Source: Lepidodermella squamata
Taxonomy: Eukaryota > Gastrotricha
DNA length: 64,000 nt
Reading direction: 5' to 3'
NCBI GenBank assembly: GCA_047495785.1
Contig: JBLDXI010000019.1
Span: forward strand, 1,488,001 to 1,552,000
The translations under genes were made by a program, and so were the position numbers. Below, piece after piece: positions 1-11,558 of the stretch. Under the pieces are notes generated by a model, which was given only the letters and a program-made list of their open reading frames with translations, did not search any database and was not told the origin of the DNA. The number at the start of each line of letters is the position of its first letter. Position 1 is the stretch's first letter.

Positions 1-1053
1 TTGGCGCCGCCGTCGCAGGTCGACGGCACCGAGGACTCGATATGCGGCGTGACGCGGCTGCGCGGCACCGGCGGCATCCTGACGGCGCCGACGCTCAGCC
101 TGAGCCGCGACGGCCAGGCCCGGCAGCGCGCCGCCATCCTCGCCGCCGGCATGATCAACTGCACGTGGACGATACGCATCACTGAAGGCGATCAAATCCT
201 CATCAACTTCATGTCGCTCAACCTAGGCCCTAGCGAGGTCGTGTGCCGCGATTCTTACCTGCTCATGTACAACTCAGTATCCGACTTTGAACGCGTCGGC
301 TCGCTGGAGAAAATCTGCGGCCGTCTGTCGCTATTCCCCGGCAAGGCGAAGGAGTACGTATCAACTGGACCATGGCTGACTATTCGATACATTTACAAGA
401 TACCTATGGCTGAAACGCAGCTGGAAACCGCGCCAACTGTCTCGTCGTCCGCGTTCTCCGATTTCGACTCAACCCTCGCGCCAACTGTTGCGTCCGCCTT
501 AAGTTACGAGCCGAATTTCCGCCTAGTTTGGACTGCGATTTGGAATTTGAAACAGGGCGAGGAATGCCCGGGCTTTGAGTGTACCGGCCGGCAGGCGTGT
601 CTCGACGCTGGCCGGGTGGTTTGCCACAAAACGCCTCGCTACTGCGTCCACCCAACGCTGCGCTGCGACGGCATACCCCACTGCGGGCCTAGCGACACTA
701 GCGATGAAGAAAATTGCCAGCTGCCGCTGATTTTGTCCGGGGTAGCTGCTGGTGTTGGCTTTTTGTTGACATTTGTCGCGGCTATAGCGCTGATTGTCTG
801 GCGGATTCGCATGCCGAAGCAGCGGAAGGCGAAGGCGAAACCGATGGGGCGGCCGGTTTCGCGAGCTGTCAAAGCCGGTGCGCCGCCGAACCTGTCGAAG
901 ATGTTCGAGCATTTGGCGGAGAAGAAACAGCTGACGGCCGAGTATCAGGCGGTTATTACCAATCAGAATCTGGTCAACACGCGATCGATTTTGGCTTCAC
1001 TAAGTGCTGATAACGGGTTTGTTCTTCTGAAAAATAAATTAAAATCAAAATAA
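1..1053 (+). CDS. CUB / LDL-receptor class A / transmembrane protein, 3' part (5' end outside window)
   Basis: The reading frame is open from the first base, so the N-terminus lies upstream. Visible order: a CUB-like domain (about residues 15-135, with NCTWTIRI and a later CGRLSLF), a Ser/Thr linker, an LDLa cysteine module (about 187-239, ending in the calcium-binding SDTSDEENC), one hydrophobic membrane segment (about 242-267) followed by basic WRIRMPKQRKAKAK, then a cytoplasmic tail. CUB-LDLa-TM is the layout of Neto/SOL-2 and LEV-10, auxiliary proteins of neuronal receptors; that role is inference from architecture. The frame ends at a stop at 1051-1053, but a GTTTGT donor at 1017 (phase 2) could instead join residue 338 to the Pro-rich exon at 2532. 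Membrane protein call is firm, family name tentative. Confidence 0.75.
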   Translation: MAPPSQVDGTEDSICGVTRLRGTGGILTAPTLSLSRDGQARQRAAILAAGMINCTWTIRITEGDQILINFMSLNLGPSEVVCRDSYLLMYNSVSDFERVGSLEKICGRLSLFPGKAKEYVSTGPWLTIRYIYKIPMAETQLETAPTVSSSAFSDFDSTLAPTVASALSYEPNFRLVWTAIWNLKQGEECPGFECTGRQACLDAGRVVCHKTPRYCVHPTLRCDGIPHCGPSDTSDEENCQLPLILSGVAAGVGFLLTFVAAIALIVWRIRMPKQRKAKAKPMGRPVSRAVKAGAPPNLSKMFEHLAEKKQLTAEYQAVITNQNLVNTRSILASLSADNGFVLLKNKLKSK

Positions 1054-2531
1054 TTTTTATTAAGGAGGCTTTTTTAAAGTTTTTAAAATATTTCGGATTA
1101 GGCACACAATTTATTTTACGATTGAATTTCACATTTTATTTTGCAAAAACCGCCCGGATTTTCTTTTAGCGGAACCGAAGTTACTCGTTGCGGAACCAAA
1201 TGTTACCGAAAGCGGCGCCAAATTTTGATTAATATTACTCCGTCCATTTTTCCAAATTTTCTGATGTTTCGCTATTAATTAAAAAATAAATAAATAAATG
1301 ACCGTAGAATTCCTAATGATTTTCAAATATAAGGTCTCATAATCATGATTAAAAAATGACATTCAAAAAAATATTGATAATTTGCGTTTTGTGCCAGCTC
1401 TTGAAATTTGGTTCCGCTGCCACCGATTTGGCTCCCCTTAGAAATATTGGGTGTGACTTTTTTCATCAGACATATGTCTTCTTTTATCAGACAAATGTCT
1501 TATTTCATCCGACATCCTAAAATGTGACTTTAATTATCCGACAACAGTTCTCACTCGGAACCAAGTTTCACTGAATTTTTAGCAAATGAGGGAACTTCAA
1601 GGATAACTTGGTGGCCGTGGATATCTAGTGATTCCGGAGTCGATATTGATTCGGCAAAGGGTTATTTGGTTTAGGAATATTGATGAGTTGATAAAATCCT
1701 TTTAAAGTCAGGATTTCGAACAGCATTGAACCTTTTTTTACGTCAAAGGACGTCATTTTGAAGTCCCGATTCCGCCAACTCATGGGTTCCTCAAGATATT
1801 TCTGGTTTTGGAATCGATTGGAGCCACGGATCGAATATAAAGAACTGAGTTTTTTGGTTCCTGGGCTTGGCTATTGGGCAGAGATGCTCAGCAAAGTTTG
1901 AATTTAGGCAAATTCCATGTCGGTTATTTCAAGTCACATTTCAGGTTGTCGGATGAAATAAGACATATGTCTGATGAAAAAAGTTTTTCTCGAAATATTC
2001 CGCTTTTCTTATGAGTTAGAATGGGTTCAATGTTTTGTCATTTTGCCGCGATTCCAGGCTCGATTCGACCGATTACTGATAACAGGATTATTACCCCGAA
2101 AGAGTCATCTGGGACCTTTATCGCAGTAGAAGTAGAACGAAAACCGGTTTTCACCGTTAGTTCTTAGCTCGTTTTATAGGCCTCGGAATCTAATGGATTT
2201 TGGGGAAAATCGCGTCTCTATAGGATTTGACCTTAAACAACCGATGGTTACTGAACAATTCCTTTCTCCTAATCCAGCGCCAAATGGAGTTGCAGGATTT
2301 TTTTTTATCATTTTATGTCGAGTAATTTTAGTCTTATTTCAGCAAAAATTTTAGCATCCAATTTTTATTTTTTTCTCCTAAAATTTAATGATTGAATGAT
2401 TAATTTCGAGAGCATTTTTACCATCGAAAAGCTGTTTTTTTTCCTAATTATTTTGTCGTTTTCGTCATTGCAGGAATTTCAATGTATGGGGCGATCTCTT
2501 TTAATTTGACCTATTTGTTTTTCATTTTTAG
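1054..2531. other. Noncoding: probable long intron or intergenic DNA
   Basis: No ORF of note. The stretch holds AT-rich DNA, the inverted repeat at 1456-1990 and several loose repeats of a GGAACCAA-type word. It is an intron if the CUB/LDLa and Pro-rich exons belong to one gene. Confidence 0.5.
1456..1990. repeat. Inverted repeat with ATCAGACATATGTCT and TTTCATCCGACA motifs
   Basis: The left arm (about 1456-1534) and right arm (about 1928-1986) are reverse complements: CATCAGACATATGTCTT, ATTTCATCCGACA and AATGTGACTT recur inverted on the right. The left arm carries an extra internal partial copy of the TCAGACAAATGTCTT word. The roughly 390-bp spacer shows no obvious pairing. It looks like a nonautonomous foldback or MITE remnant. 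Confidence 0.6.
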
Positions 2532-5072
2532 GAACACCCCAAATCATATGAAAACTGCTGACGCGACTGGTGCACCGCCGCCGCCTAAATCTTCCCGGCC
2601 ACTCGCCCTACGGCCTAGCATTGTAGTCAACCGTAACGCAGGCCTCGTCTCGGTGCGATTCGCCGCCGCTACGCCGCCCGGCACGACGCCGAGCGAGGAG
2701 CAAAAGCCGCAACTGCCAAAAGTTGCAACACAACCTGTCATCATTAAAACAACGCAAGCGACGCCCGAGGACGCGATTAAATCGCCGCTGCTCGGCTCGC
2801 CGGTCGACGAAGCGCCCGAGCCGCCGATTTTGAGTGAAATCAGGCCAGGCATTTCAATCCATGAAAACCCGCTCGAGAAGCTGTTGCTGGGTGAACCGCC
2901 GGCAGCGCCCAGTGGGAAGGCGGTTCAGTCACCCAGCGACGAGTCGGGGTCGATTTTCTTCCCCCCGCCGCCCTCCAACGACGAAATCATTCAATTCTCG
3001 ACCCCAGCTGTAACTATCCCACCTGTCGTGTTAACCCCGCCGTCGGCTAACAGCGGCAATGACTCGAAATCAACGCCAGCACCCGCCAAGCCGCCGCCGT
3101 CTTTGCCAACGTTTAGAAGATCCCACGCGCCTAGTAGTAGCAGCGAGGATGATGATGGCAAGGAGCGGCACCGGGCAAGGCCGAGCCATCACCAGAGCTA
3201 CGCTACGCGGCGGCACCACCGGTCGACGAGTAAAAAGTCGGCAACGCCGCGTCAAAATAGCAATAATAAACCGGAGAGCGAAATTTCGCCGCCTGTTGAA
3301 ACGCCGGCATCGGTGCCTGCGCCCAGGAGTAGTAATTCTGATAAGCCTTCACCTGCTGAAATTGAAGCCAAGGTTCGCGAAAATTTCAGATTTTTTTGAT
3401 AAATTTCTATAAAAATGTTGACTAATTTTAGGATTTGCTGAATGCGCACCTTATACTTTGGGTTCTAGCTGTTTAATTTGAGCACTAGGTTTCCCCATTC
3501 TTGATTCTTAGAATTATGGTGCCTAACCGATGTATCTCATAATAACGCGTATTTTGCACTTTGAGCCGCCAGTTAGACTTTAGTTTTCATACTTTAGGCT
3601 GCAGAGCCGATATCGATTTCAAATATCGATTTTACAAATCAGTGATTTTTCCGATATCAGAAGTGGTGGAAGCAAAAATTCTTCATGCTCGAGGGTACCA
3701 AGATGCCAAAACAAGAAATCCTAGGCTCATTTTGATCATCATTATCGATAAAGAATGGACCAACTCGAATCGCGAAAATCCAAAAGATGCAAGAAATTGC
3801 AAAAAGTCGAATTAAAGGATGGAACCTAAATTTTTATAGTAGTTAAAATTTCAAATATTTAGACAGACAATCCTAATCATGGTTACTTTTGTTCGCTTCT
3901 AGTGTTTTTCTTCACCGCTAATCTCAGTATAATTGAGGTTCCAATCCTAAATTTCGGTGATCTAGGACTACATTTCCATATTTTGCGATTTCAGCTTCAT
4001 TTTTTCCTGTTCTTGTTGCCCGCCATGGCCTTTGATTTGTTATTTTAGCTATCTGGTACCATCAATAGCTGAAAATTTTAAAAGCTTGCTTCCAGCTTAC
4101 TTCCAAAACTGTTGATATCGGAAAAATCACTGATTTGTAAAATCAATAATTGGAATCGATATCGGCTCCGCAGGCCAAACTTAATCTCGTGAACTGACCA
4201 CTGATATCGCTAATTATGCGTAATAGTGAGATCTATCGGCTAAGAAGGATAGGACAAGAAATTGAGATTTTAAGGAGAACGGGAAACTCGAAAAACCATA
4301 TTTTGGGGAAATCTTAAGCTGGAACCGAAATTACATATTTTGATTATTTATTATGTAATTAATATTTCATCCTTTTTACAGACCATAGCAAAACTGCTGC
4401 GTGATAACCCTGACATCGACCGGCGTCACCGGCACCATCACCGATCGCCATCGAAATCGCCGCGGAAGGGCCGTCACTCGTCGAAAACCGGCGACCCAGA
4501 ACCGGCATCGATACCCGTCTCGACCTCGACCGACTTCCAATGGGAGTTGCGCAACTCTGTGCCGCACTCGCCGCCCGATCACCGCCTCACCTCAACCCTG
4601 CCTCACCCGTACACGAAAGCTGACCCAAGCCCACCGACTTATTTCTCGCCCGATTCGCTGGCAACCGCCTCGCCTCGCATCAGCAAACACAAAAAAGCAG
4701 CGTCCGCGAACCAAAGAACGCCCACATCGGCTGATCCTGCTACAACGCCGACGAGCTCGAGGCCTAAATTGAAAAAGTCACCGCGAAGTCGCGATGACGA
4801 CGACCCGCGGCCGTCGCTTCAAACAACCGTGTAAAAATCAGTTTCTTCCTTAATGAATTAATTTTGCAATCTTCGATTTTTTTAAACACAAAAAAACCTC
4901 ATTTTTTATTTTGTTTTTCTTTGCATTATTTTAATTTTCTGCCAGCCCGCCGCTATCGCCGATTAGGTCAGTTTTACGCCAACCGGCGGATTGCAGCGAG
5001 AAATCGCTGTCGCCGAAGCGAGTGTCAATTAAGGTGGAAGAAGTTTATGATATTATCAACGTTGATTATTAG
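2532..5072 (+). CDS. Pro/Ser-rich, His/Arg-rich low-complexity exons, probable cytoplasmic tail of the CUB/LDLa gene
   Basis: Three exons fit by phase: 2532-3372, 4382-4830 and 4946-5072 (stop TAG). Donors are AAG/GTTCGC and GT/GTAAAA; the last exon encodes a short PPLSPIRSVL... tail ending EEVYDIINVDY. The product is rich in Pro, Ser, Thr, with a His/Arg cluster (RRHHRSTSKK, RRHRHHH), no signal peptide and no membrane segment. Exon one starts in phase 2, exactly the phase of the GTTTGT donor at 1017 in the upstream CUB/LDLa gene, so these are most simply its intracellular tail (810 residues from window edge to stop). Alternatives are a separate gene starting at the ATG at 2482 or 2548, or use of a 10-nt microexon at 2474-2483 with a donor at 1004. 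The function of the tail is unknown; it looks intrinsically disordered. Confidence 0.6.
3460..4336. repeat. Long imperfect inverted repeat (foldback) inside intron
   Basis: The intron 3373-4381 folds back around a centre near 3900. The clearest pairing is 3604-3660 with 4111-4170 (AGCCGATATCGATT and AATCAGTGATTTTTCCGATATC both recur inverted). Weaker pairing extends outward (CCTAACCGATGTATCTCA against CTTAGCCGATAGATCTCA; GGTTCTAGCT and TTTCCCC at the outer ends) and inward (GGATGGAACCT against GATTGGAACCT). Each arm is roughly 430 nt and diverged. Confidence 0.6.
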
Positions 5073-5356
5073 CTTTCTTGCGAGAGGCTTTGCCGCTTTT
5101 TTAACGTGCTATTTTTCAACGATCGCTATACTTAACTTGGTTTGGCTTAGTTTTATTGATGTCTCAATGAATAGAAAAAGCACAATTTTCGTATCTGAAG
5201 TTTTCCGTTTTTCTTGTATTTTATTTATGTTTGTTGAAAATAATAACTTCGCTTCGTAGTAGAAATTTTTATCGTAAACTCAGTATTATTTATAGAATTT
5301 TCCGCTATTATCTGTTTTGATTGTGCCAATTTAAATCGGAAAATTTTATATATATT

Positions 5357-5449
5357 ATGGCGGCGAAGGCGAAGGGTCCATCGAGCGCCCCCGAAATTGG
5401 CTTCTTCGCGTCGGAAACAAATTATCTGTACAAATATGCGTCAATTTAA
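5357..5449 (+). CDS. Possible small ORF, 30 aa
   Basis: An ATG-initiated 30-codon frame (MAAKAKGPSSAPEIGFFASE..., ending YLYKYASI) lies 285 bp after the stop of the Pro-rich exons. It is a GC-rich, codon-like island inside AT-rich DNA, with an acceptable start context (ATTATGGCG). It has no recognisable domain. It could be a small protein, a downstream alternative exon, or chance. Confidence 0.2.
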   Translation: MAAKAKGPSSAPEIGFFASETNYLYKYASI

Positions 5450-6502
5450 TTATTAAACTTCACGTACCTAATTTGTAAAATTATTTATTCTGATCATAGA
5501 GAATTCATTATTCTTTGAATTTTGCGAAGGAGTAATAAAAACGACTGATGCTGATTGTTTTCTATTTTTCTGGTTCTTTGTTATTCGCGGGAAAAGTAAA
5601 CATTAAAGTGTTGGTGCATGAAAATAGGTGTAGATCAGCTCCGAAAACAAGGTGAGAAAACAAAAAACAATGCCAATCGATTTTTTTCGGGTTATGGTAT
5701 AAAAAATAAAGGCAAAAATCAGGTGAAATTCCGAAAAAAATCCAAATATTTCCGCTTGCAATTAGTGGAAGAATCGAAATTAATGCCGAGGCAACGATGA
5801 AACCGGCCCAGTTTTAGAGATCCGGTGATGAAAAACGAGGCTAATTCAGCATTCATCCGCCTCATTTCCTGGAACTGCAGTTTAACATTATAGACGAAAA
5901 AATCTGTGCAGGCTACAACTCACGCAATTCGCTTTGGCATAAATAAAGGAAAAAATTAATTGCCGAAATCGATTACAATGAGATATGGATAAAACAACAG
6001 TCAACAGGTAGGCATTACTGAAAATAATGCAAAATAATACGGAAAATACCCGCTCACCTTGTTTATTTGTTTATTTATTTGTTTGTCGCATGAAGCCTTC
6101 GATTCGGCACCTTATACATGCGCATATAAGCAACCCGTTGTTATTGGCTTATAATTTTTATACCAGCCCAGCTATGACTTCTCATGTGATGATTTTTGCA
6201 ATTAAATCGCATTGTTTAACGAGAAATTCTCTCACTTTTGTATGCCATAAATCGCGTCTTGTTTATGCGCAAAAATTCGAAGCGATAAATAACGTCTTCT
6301 ATTAATTAAAACTAAACCGAATTTTTACCCATCCATGATACTACTGTCACGCAAGCTTCATGACACTTTCCACGAAAAATACCTGCTTAATGCGTGCTAA
6401 ATTTCCGCAATTATTAGCGAAAAAAATAGAACAATAGATCAATTGTCTTTTATTCATGGCTCCAAATAGGGAAGACTTTTAGCTGTAAATTTAGAGAAAA
6501 GA
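5450..6502. other. Intergenic, no gene seen
   Basis: AT-rich spacer between the Pro-rich exons and the next start codon. A (TTTG/TTTA) simple repeat lies at about 6060-6085. It presumably holds the promoter of the downstream gene; no motif could be assigned. Confidence 0.5.
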
Positions 6503-9500
6503 ATGAAACCCAAGTCGTTAGTCCAAATCGGGGTATTTTTCATGGTTTTCGTCCCTTATTCCTACTCTGCCTCGGCGGATGATGGTAAGTGTTTTGATCC
6601 ACCCTAATGATAAATTGATAGCATTTTCGATCGAAACAGCTCGGCGGAGAATAACTTACATAATGCTACAAGGCAACTGCCCGGGCGCTTTTTTGTTCGA
6701 TAGCCCGCTTCAGTCGATGGCTGATTGTAAGCAACACTGTGGCGTTCTGCCTCAATGCGCCGGGTTTTCGTACGCAGCCGACCGTGACTTGTGTTACCTC
6801 AAAAGAGAAACATGCTCCGAGCCACTTTCCGGCAGTGAATTCACGTTTTACCAAAAATGTGAGAAAATTTAATGTAAATCCGCCCTAATTCAAATTGTAA
6901 TTATTTTTTTTAAAGTTGATCCATCCCTGACTGACATTCCGAAAGCGATCACAGACTCGGACGTGGATGACCCAGCGTCGATGATGACTGAAACTTCGGT
7001 ATTTTTCCGGGCGCCTGGTTCCAACCTCGAAACACCGCCGCCTCTCAGCTCATCATCATTCCGAGGTCATGCAGGCGGGTTTGTCCCTCGCGTTGAGTCG
7101 AATTTCAATTCACCGGGCGGTCGGCGGCGAAATCAATCGCATGCCTTTAATTGGAAGCAATTCCAACAAAACGAGCTTGCTGGAAATGGAAATATCATCG
7201 ATCTAGTAAGCGGACGAGGCCATTCGTCGTCGAAAAATGACAACAAGGAGATTCAGGAAAGTATCTTCAATCAAGCCCAAGCTGTTTTAAGGCAAGTCAT
7301 CACTTCCTCTACTGCTGTGCCTACGCCTGATTGCAGTAAGTTATGCCTTAAAATAAGTACACGAATTTTTCTGTAAACTTCCTATTTAAAGCCCAAAATG
7401 CTGGTAGCCCGAACGAGTACATACTAATGTTTCTCTTCAACCTACCCGACCAGCCGCAGTTATTTGACCTTGAAATTTACGTAAGCAGCGAGCCGCTTGG
7501 AAATGTCGCGACTGATATCACAATATCTATGCCGCGATACCCCGCGTTTCAAACTCTATCCGGGTCTGTCCAACCCGGTCAGACGGTCATGTTCAAGTTA
7601 CCGCAATCAGTCCGTCTCACTAACACTGGCATCGAATCTAAAGCGATTCGGGTAGTCTCGAAAAATCCTAGCGCAAAGGTATAGTCCGAGAATTCTGAAA
7701 GATGATTGCTGATTTTTCGATTTTTTCAGATATCAGTTTACGCGATGAATAAGGAAACATACACGGCTGATGCTTTTCTGGTGTTTCCGACAAATCAACT
7801 AGGCTTGGAGCATTACATCCTAACCTGGCAACCGTCGACTCGTGGGAGTGAATTCGGTTTCGCTGTTCCTTACGACGGCACGAACGTTCAAATTTTCCTG
7901 CCTACCACGCCACCAGCCGGCAGTGAACCAGCTCAAATTACGTTCAATGGCCGAACTTACACGAATGGCGATATCATTCAGCTATCGCTACAAGCCAACG
8001 ATGCCTTCCTTGCGATAAATGATAATTTGAATTCTGATCTAACTGGAACGCGAGTTGTGTCAACTAAGCCTTTAGCTGTTTTCAGCGGCGATAAACGAAC
8101 GGCTATCAAGTACATTTCCGGCGACCCACCCACCCGTGATCACCTTGTCGAGCAACTACCGCCTGTTCACGCTTGGGGTATGGAATTCGTGTTTTGCACA
8201 TCACCAAATCGCTCAGATGGAGATTACATGAAAATTGTCGGAAGTCAAGATCAGACTCAGGTGTTAGTCTACGGCGGGATAAGCGGCGCTCAGCAGAGGA
8301 CTATCGCGAGCCCGGGCGGTTTCATCCTGATTGAAACTGCCCCGCTGGAATGTCTCTACATCTCGTCGACTAAGCCGGTTATGGTTGGCAAATTTGTGGT
8401 CAGCCAAAAGCCGGATCAATTCGTCGAGCGGACTGACCCAGCTGCTGTAGTCATACCGCCGACAAGTGCCTACAAATCGGCGTATTCGTTCATGACACCA
8501 ACATATGCCGGGCTGACCCCGGGCGAGTCCTACATGCATTTCGTTTTGATTGGAGTGAAAAAGGATTATAAAGATGGATTTTTAGTCGACGATAAACCAG
8601 CCATTCTGGAAAAAGTCCTGCCAACCTATGTGAGCGAATTTGAAAAGTTTAAATTCAAAGACTAAAGTTTGAAATTTAATTTTAATTTAATTTTTTTGTA
8701 AATTTTAAAATATCATGAAAAATTCATAAATTCCCAAATTTTTCAGTTCATTCCAAAATGTTTCATAAAGCTTGAATACATACATATTATATGTGTAACA
8801 TTTTCAGAATGATTACGTATGCGGTTATCTTAATGTTTCTGCGGGCTCTCACTCGATTCGGCACAGCAACGCCAATGTTCAATTTTTGTCCATTTTATAC
8901 GGCGCTGCTGACCGCGAAAGTTACGCGTTCGTTCTTGGTGAAAACCTGAAACCAGTTTGCAGTGGGTCGAATCGTAAGTTCAAATTCTTGGTAGTCCATC
9001 TTTTCCAATTTTTCAATGGTTCCTTCCAGCCTCTGGACCATGTACCCCAGGAACTTTACTCGGATCCTGCCCTTATTGCCAGGGTGAGTCATCACGCATT
9101 TCGAACCCTATTTTTGTAATCGAAAAGCTTGACAAATGAATTTTTCAGAGGCTAGTGTGGCCCAAGGCTGCTACGGCAACATTCTTGCCATGAACTGCCC
9201 TGTAAATCGCGTTGTGAAGGTCATATCGGCGCATTTTGGCTGGTTCCCGGGGATTTGCGGCGGCTCGGCATGCGGCCCGGTTCACCAGGGCAACTGCGGC
9301 ATGTACAACGTGTACGACAACATTGCTCGATTTTGCAACGGCCAGCCGCAGTGCAACTTTCCAGTCGCTATGAACGCGCTTTTCACCACACAACAATTCG
9401 CCAATTATTTTTGCCCAATTTGCAGCACTCGCGTCATAGTTCACTACATATGCGTCCGTAAGTTGATGAAAAATTTTCGAAGTTTTCGAAATATTTTCAT

Positions 9501-11558
9501 TGAAATGTTATAGCTGCCTCTGCGTTACCATGTGCCAATCTTGTGGGCCGAACTCCGCTTTTTGTTCGATATACCGCGTCTTCATTTTGGCGCCGCGAGC
9601 CAGGCCGTTACGAAATAACATGTCCCGACGACATTTCCATGCTGACCCCGATCGACGCCCTCGCCATTCCAGCCTACCTGCCTGAATTCGCCCGCTACGC
9701 CGCGCCTCACGGCTTGATGTGGTGCCCGTCAGAATGTGACACAAATTCAAGCTACATCCAAGTCGACCTCGGGCGGGTGCTCCGCATCACTGGCTACGCG
9801 ATTCAAGGCCGTGTTGGGTTCGAGCAGTGGGTCAGTTCTGTGGCGATCGACTACAGCTCGGACGGGCGAACTTGGATGTCGTTAGGGTCTAAGCCAGGTA
9901 CGACGCAGCCTGCGATGGGCTCGTCATCTGGCTATGCTGTAATGGACGGCAACAACGACGCCGAGAATGTCATGGTCTGCGATTTGACCACGTTCGCCAT
10001 TGACGCTAGGTACATTCGAGCCTGGGTTCGAGGCTATCAAGGCTACCCATGTATGCGATTCGATGTGTTCACATGTAACGACGCAGCTCAGCGTAAGTCG
10101 AAAACTCAATTATATCCTTGATTATTTTTCCGAAAATATCGTGAGCAAAAATGGAAATTAATGCTGTGATCTGTTCAGCAAATTCAACTAACTCAACTGG
10201 TTTCCCAATTGACCCCCCTTTCGTCATTACGAGCCAATTCCCCATTTTCCCACCGGTAACTTCGCCTGTTGTAACTCTCGGTCCGGTGATGACCACTGCG
10301 CCTGGCGGAGGGAGCACCCCGCCTATTGGCACTGTGCCAACTCAACCGCCAGGTCCTGGCCCCACGACGGCGCGACCTGGCCCAGTTACCGGGACGACGC
10401 TTGGCCCGGCTACAACAGTGCCTACCGGTATTTGAAAAGTGACGACGTTGTACACTGAAAAAATACTAAAATTCCGGGCTATATCAATTCATTTTCTTAA
10501 TGGCGTCATCTTAACTTGAATCCTCTTCAGAAACCGCTACTTTCACCCTGAAAGTGTCAGCTTTTTTTAAGATGGAAAATTTCAATTAATCCTATGAAAT
10601 CTAAATTTTCATCACGACTAGGTACCACTACAGGTGCGAATGAGTGGAGAATGATTATTTCTCGATTTTTTATATCTGATGCGCCTTGAAATTCGCTATC
10701 TTCTGCTTTCTATTTCCGCTAAATTTTCATCTTTTCTCTTCTTCACTATCCATATACTTGTATAGACTAAACGGTTAGTATAATTCCTGCCTAAATACTG
10801 TATAAAATGCATATAAGGTCCGAGAGTGCTGGCTGATGACCATGACTTTAACGAAGGTGAGGAAACTCTGAGCCGTCGCCACCTGGCTAAGCGAAGCGCA
10901 ACCGGGGCCTCGTCTGGCACAACATCAACAAGTAAACTCGGCGATGCGGATGGAGAAACCATTGATTTGCGTGTTGTTTAAACGACGACCTGTGTGCTGA
11001 CCTTTTATCTAGAACGCTTATCTTAATTTCAAAATTTCCGCTTCTATATTAATTATTTTTTTCTGAATTTTGCCAATACTTTCGATTTATTGCTCCTTTA
11101 TGATTCAGAGGCGCCAATACCACCTGGCTGCCCACCTTTGGCGATCGCGAATTCCGACGCTACCGGTACGCCGAGTCAAAGAGGCATGATTGGCCAACGA
11201 CTGATCGTTCGATGCTTGCCCGAGTGGATGCTGCCTGATTTCTCAATCGAATTCACCGCCATTTGCGACTCATCCGGTCTGTGGGTTGGTGCCGATTACC
11301 AATGCACAGGTAAAACTACTGATCTTATACTTGAATCGTGCTTCAATTGCATTTTCTTTACGACTTATAGAGGTGCGAAACTGCGGGCCGATTCCGGAGG
11401 TTGATAATGCCAACTTTGTGGTCAGTGGAGATCCGATGCGGGTTGGCGGTTCGTTGACTTACACGTGCAATGCCGGGTACAGACCAGTCGGAAGCCTGAC
11501 GGTGACCTGCCAATCGAATACGCTATGGACGGCAATACCTCAATGCAATCCGTTGTGA
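6503..11558 (+). CDS. Secreted mosaic protein: PAN, IgGFc-binding, SUEL lectin, discoidin, mucin-like, two sushi domains
   Basis: Thirteen exons close to 1,255 codons: 6503-6584, 6640-6858, 6916-7335, 7392-7678, 7730-8629, 8808-8973, 9030-9083, 9149-9457, 9514-10092, 10179-10427, 10818-10931, 11109-11309, 11371-11558. In order: signal peptide (1-24), PAN/apple-like module (about 38-100), Ser/Gly linker, IgGFc-binding N-terminal domain (about 250-690, with YVCGYLNVSAGSHSIRH near its end), Cys-rich bit, SUEL/galactose-binding lectin (about 715-812), F5/8 type C discoidin domain (about 815-1004), Thr/Pro mucin-like stretch, a dibasic HLAKR site, and two sushi/CCP domains. There is no membrane segment, so it is probably secreted. 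A 12-nt microexon (10623-10634, phase 1) may be missed. Most introns are phase 1, the sign of exon shuffling. AATAAA follows the stop. The role (glycan recognition, matrix or immunity) is inference. Confidence 0.85.

Noticed and set aside
4864-5259. 131-codon plus-strand ORF over the 3' end of the Pro-rich gene
   Set aside because: Wrong frame. The coding frame at 4946-5072 is set by splice phase and reads a Pro/Ser peptide consistent with the preceding exons.
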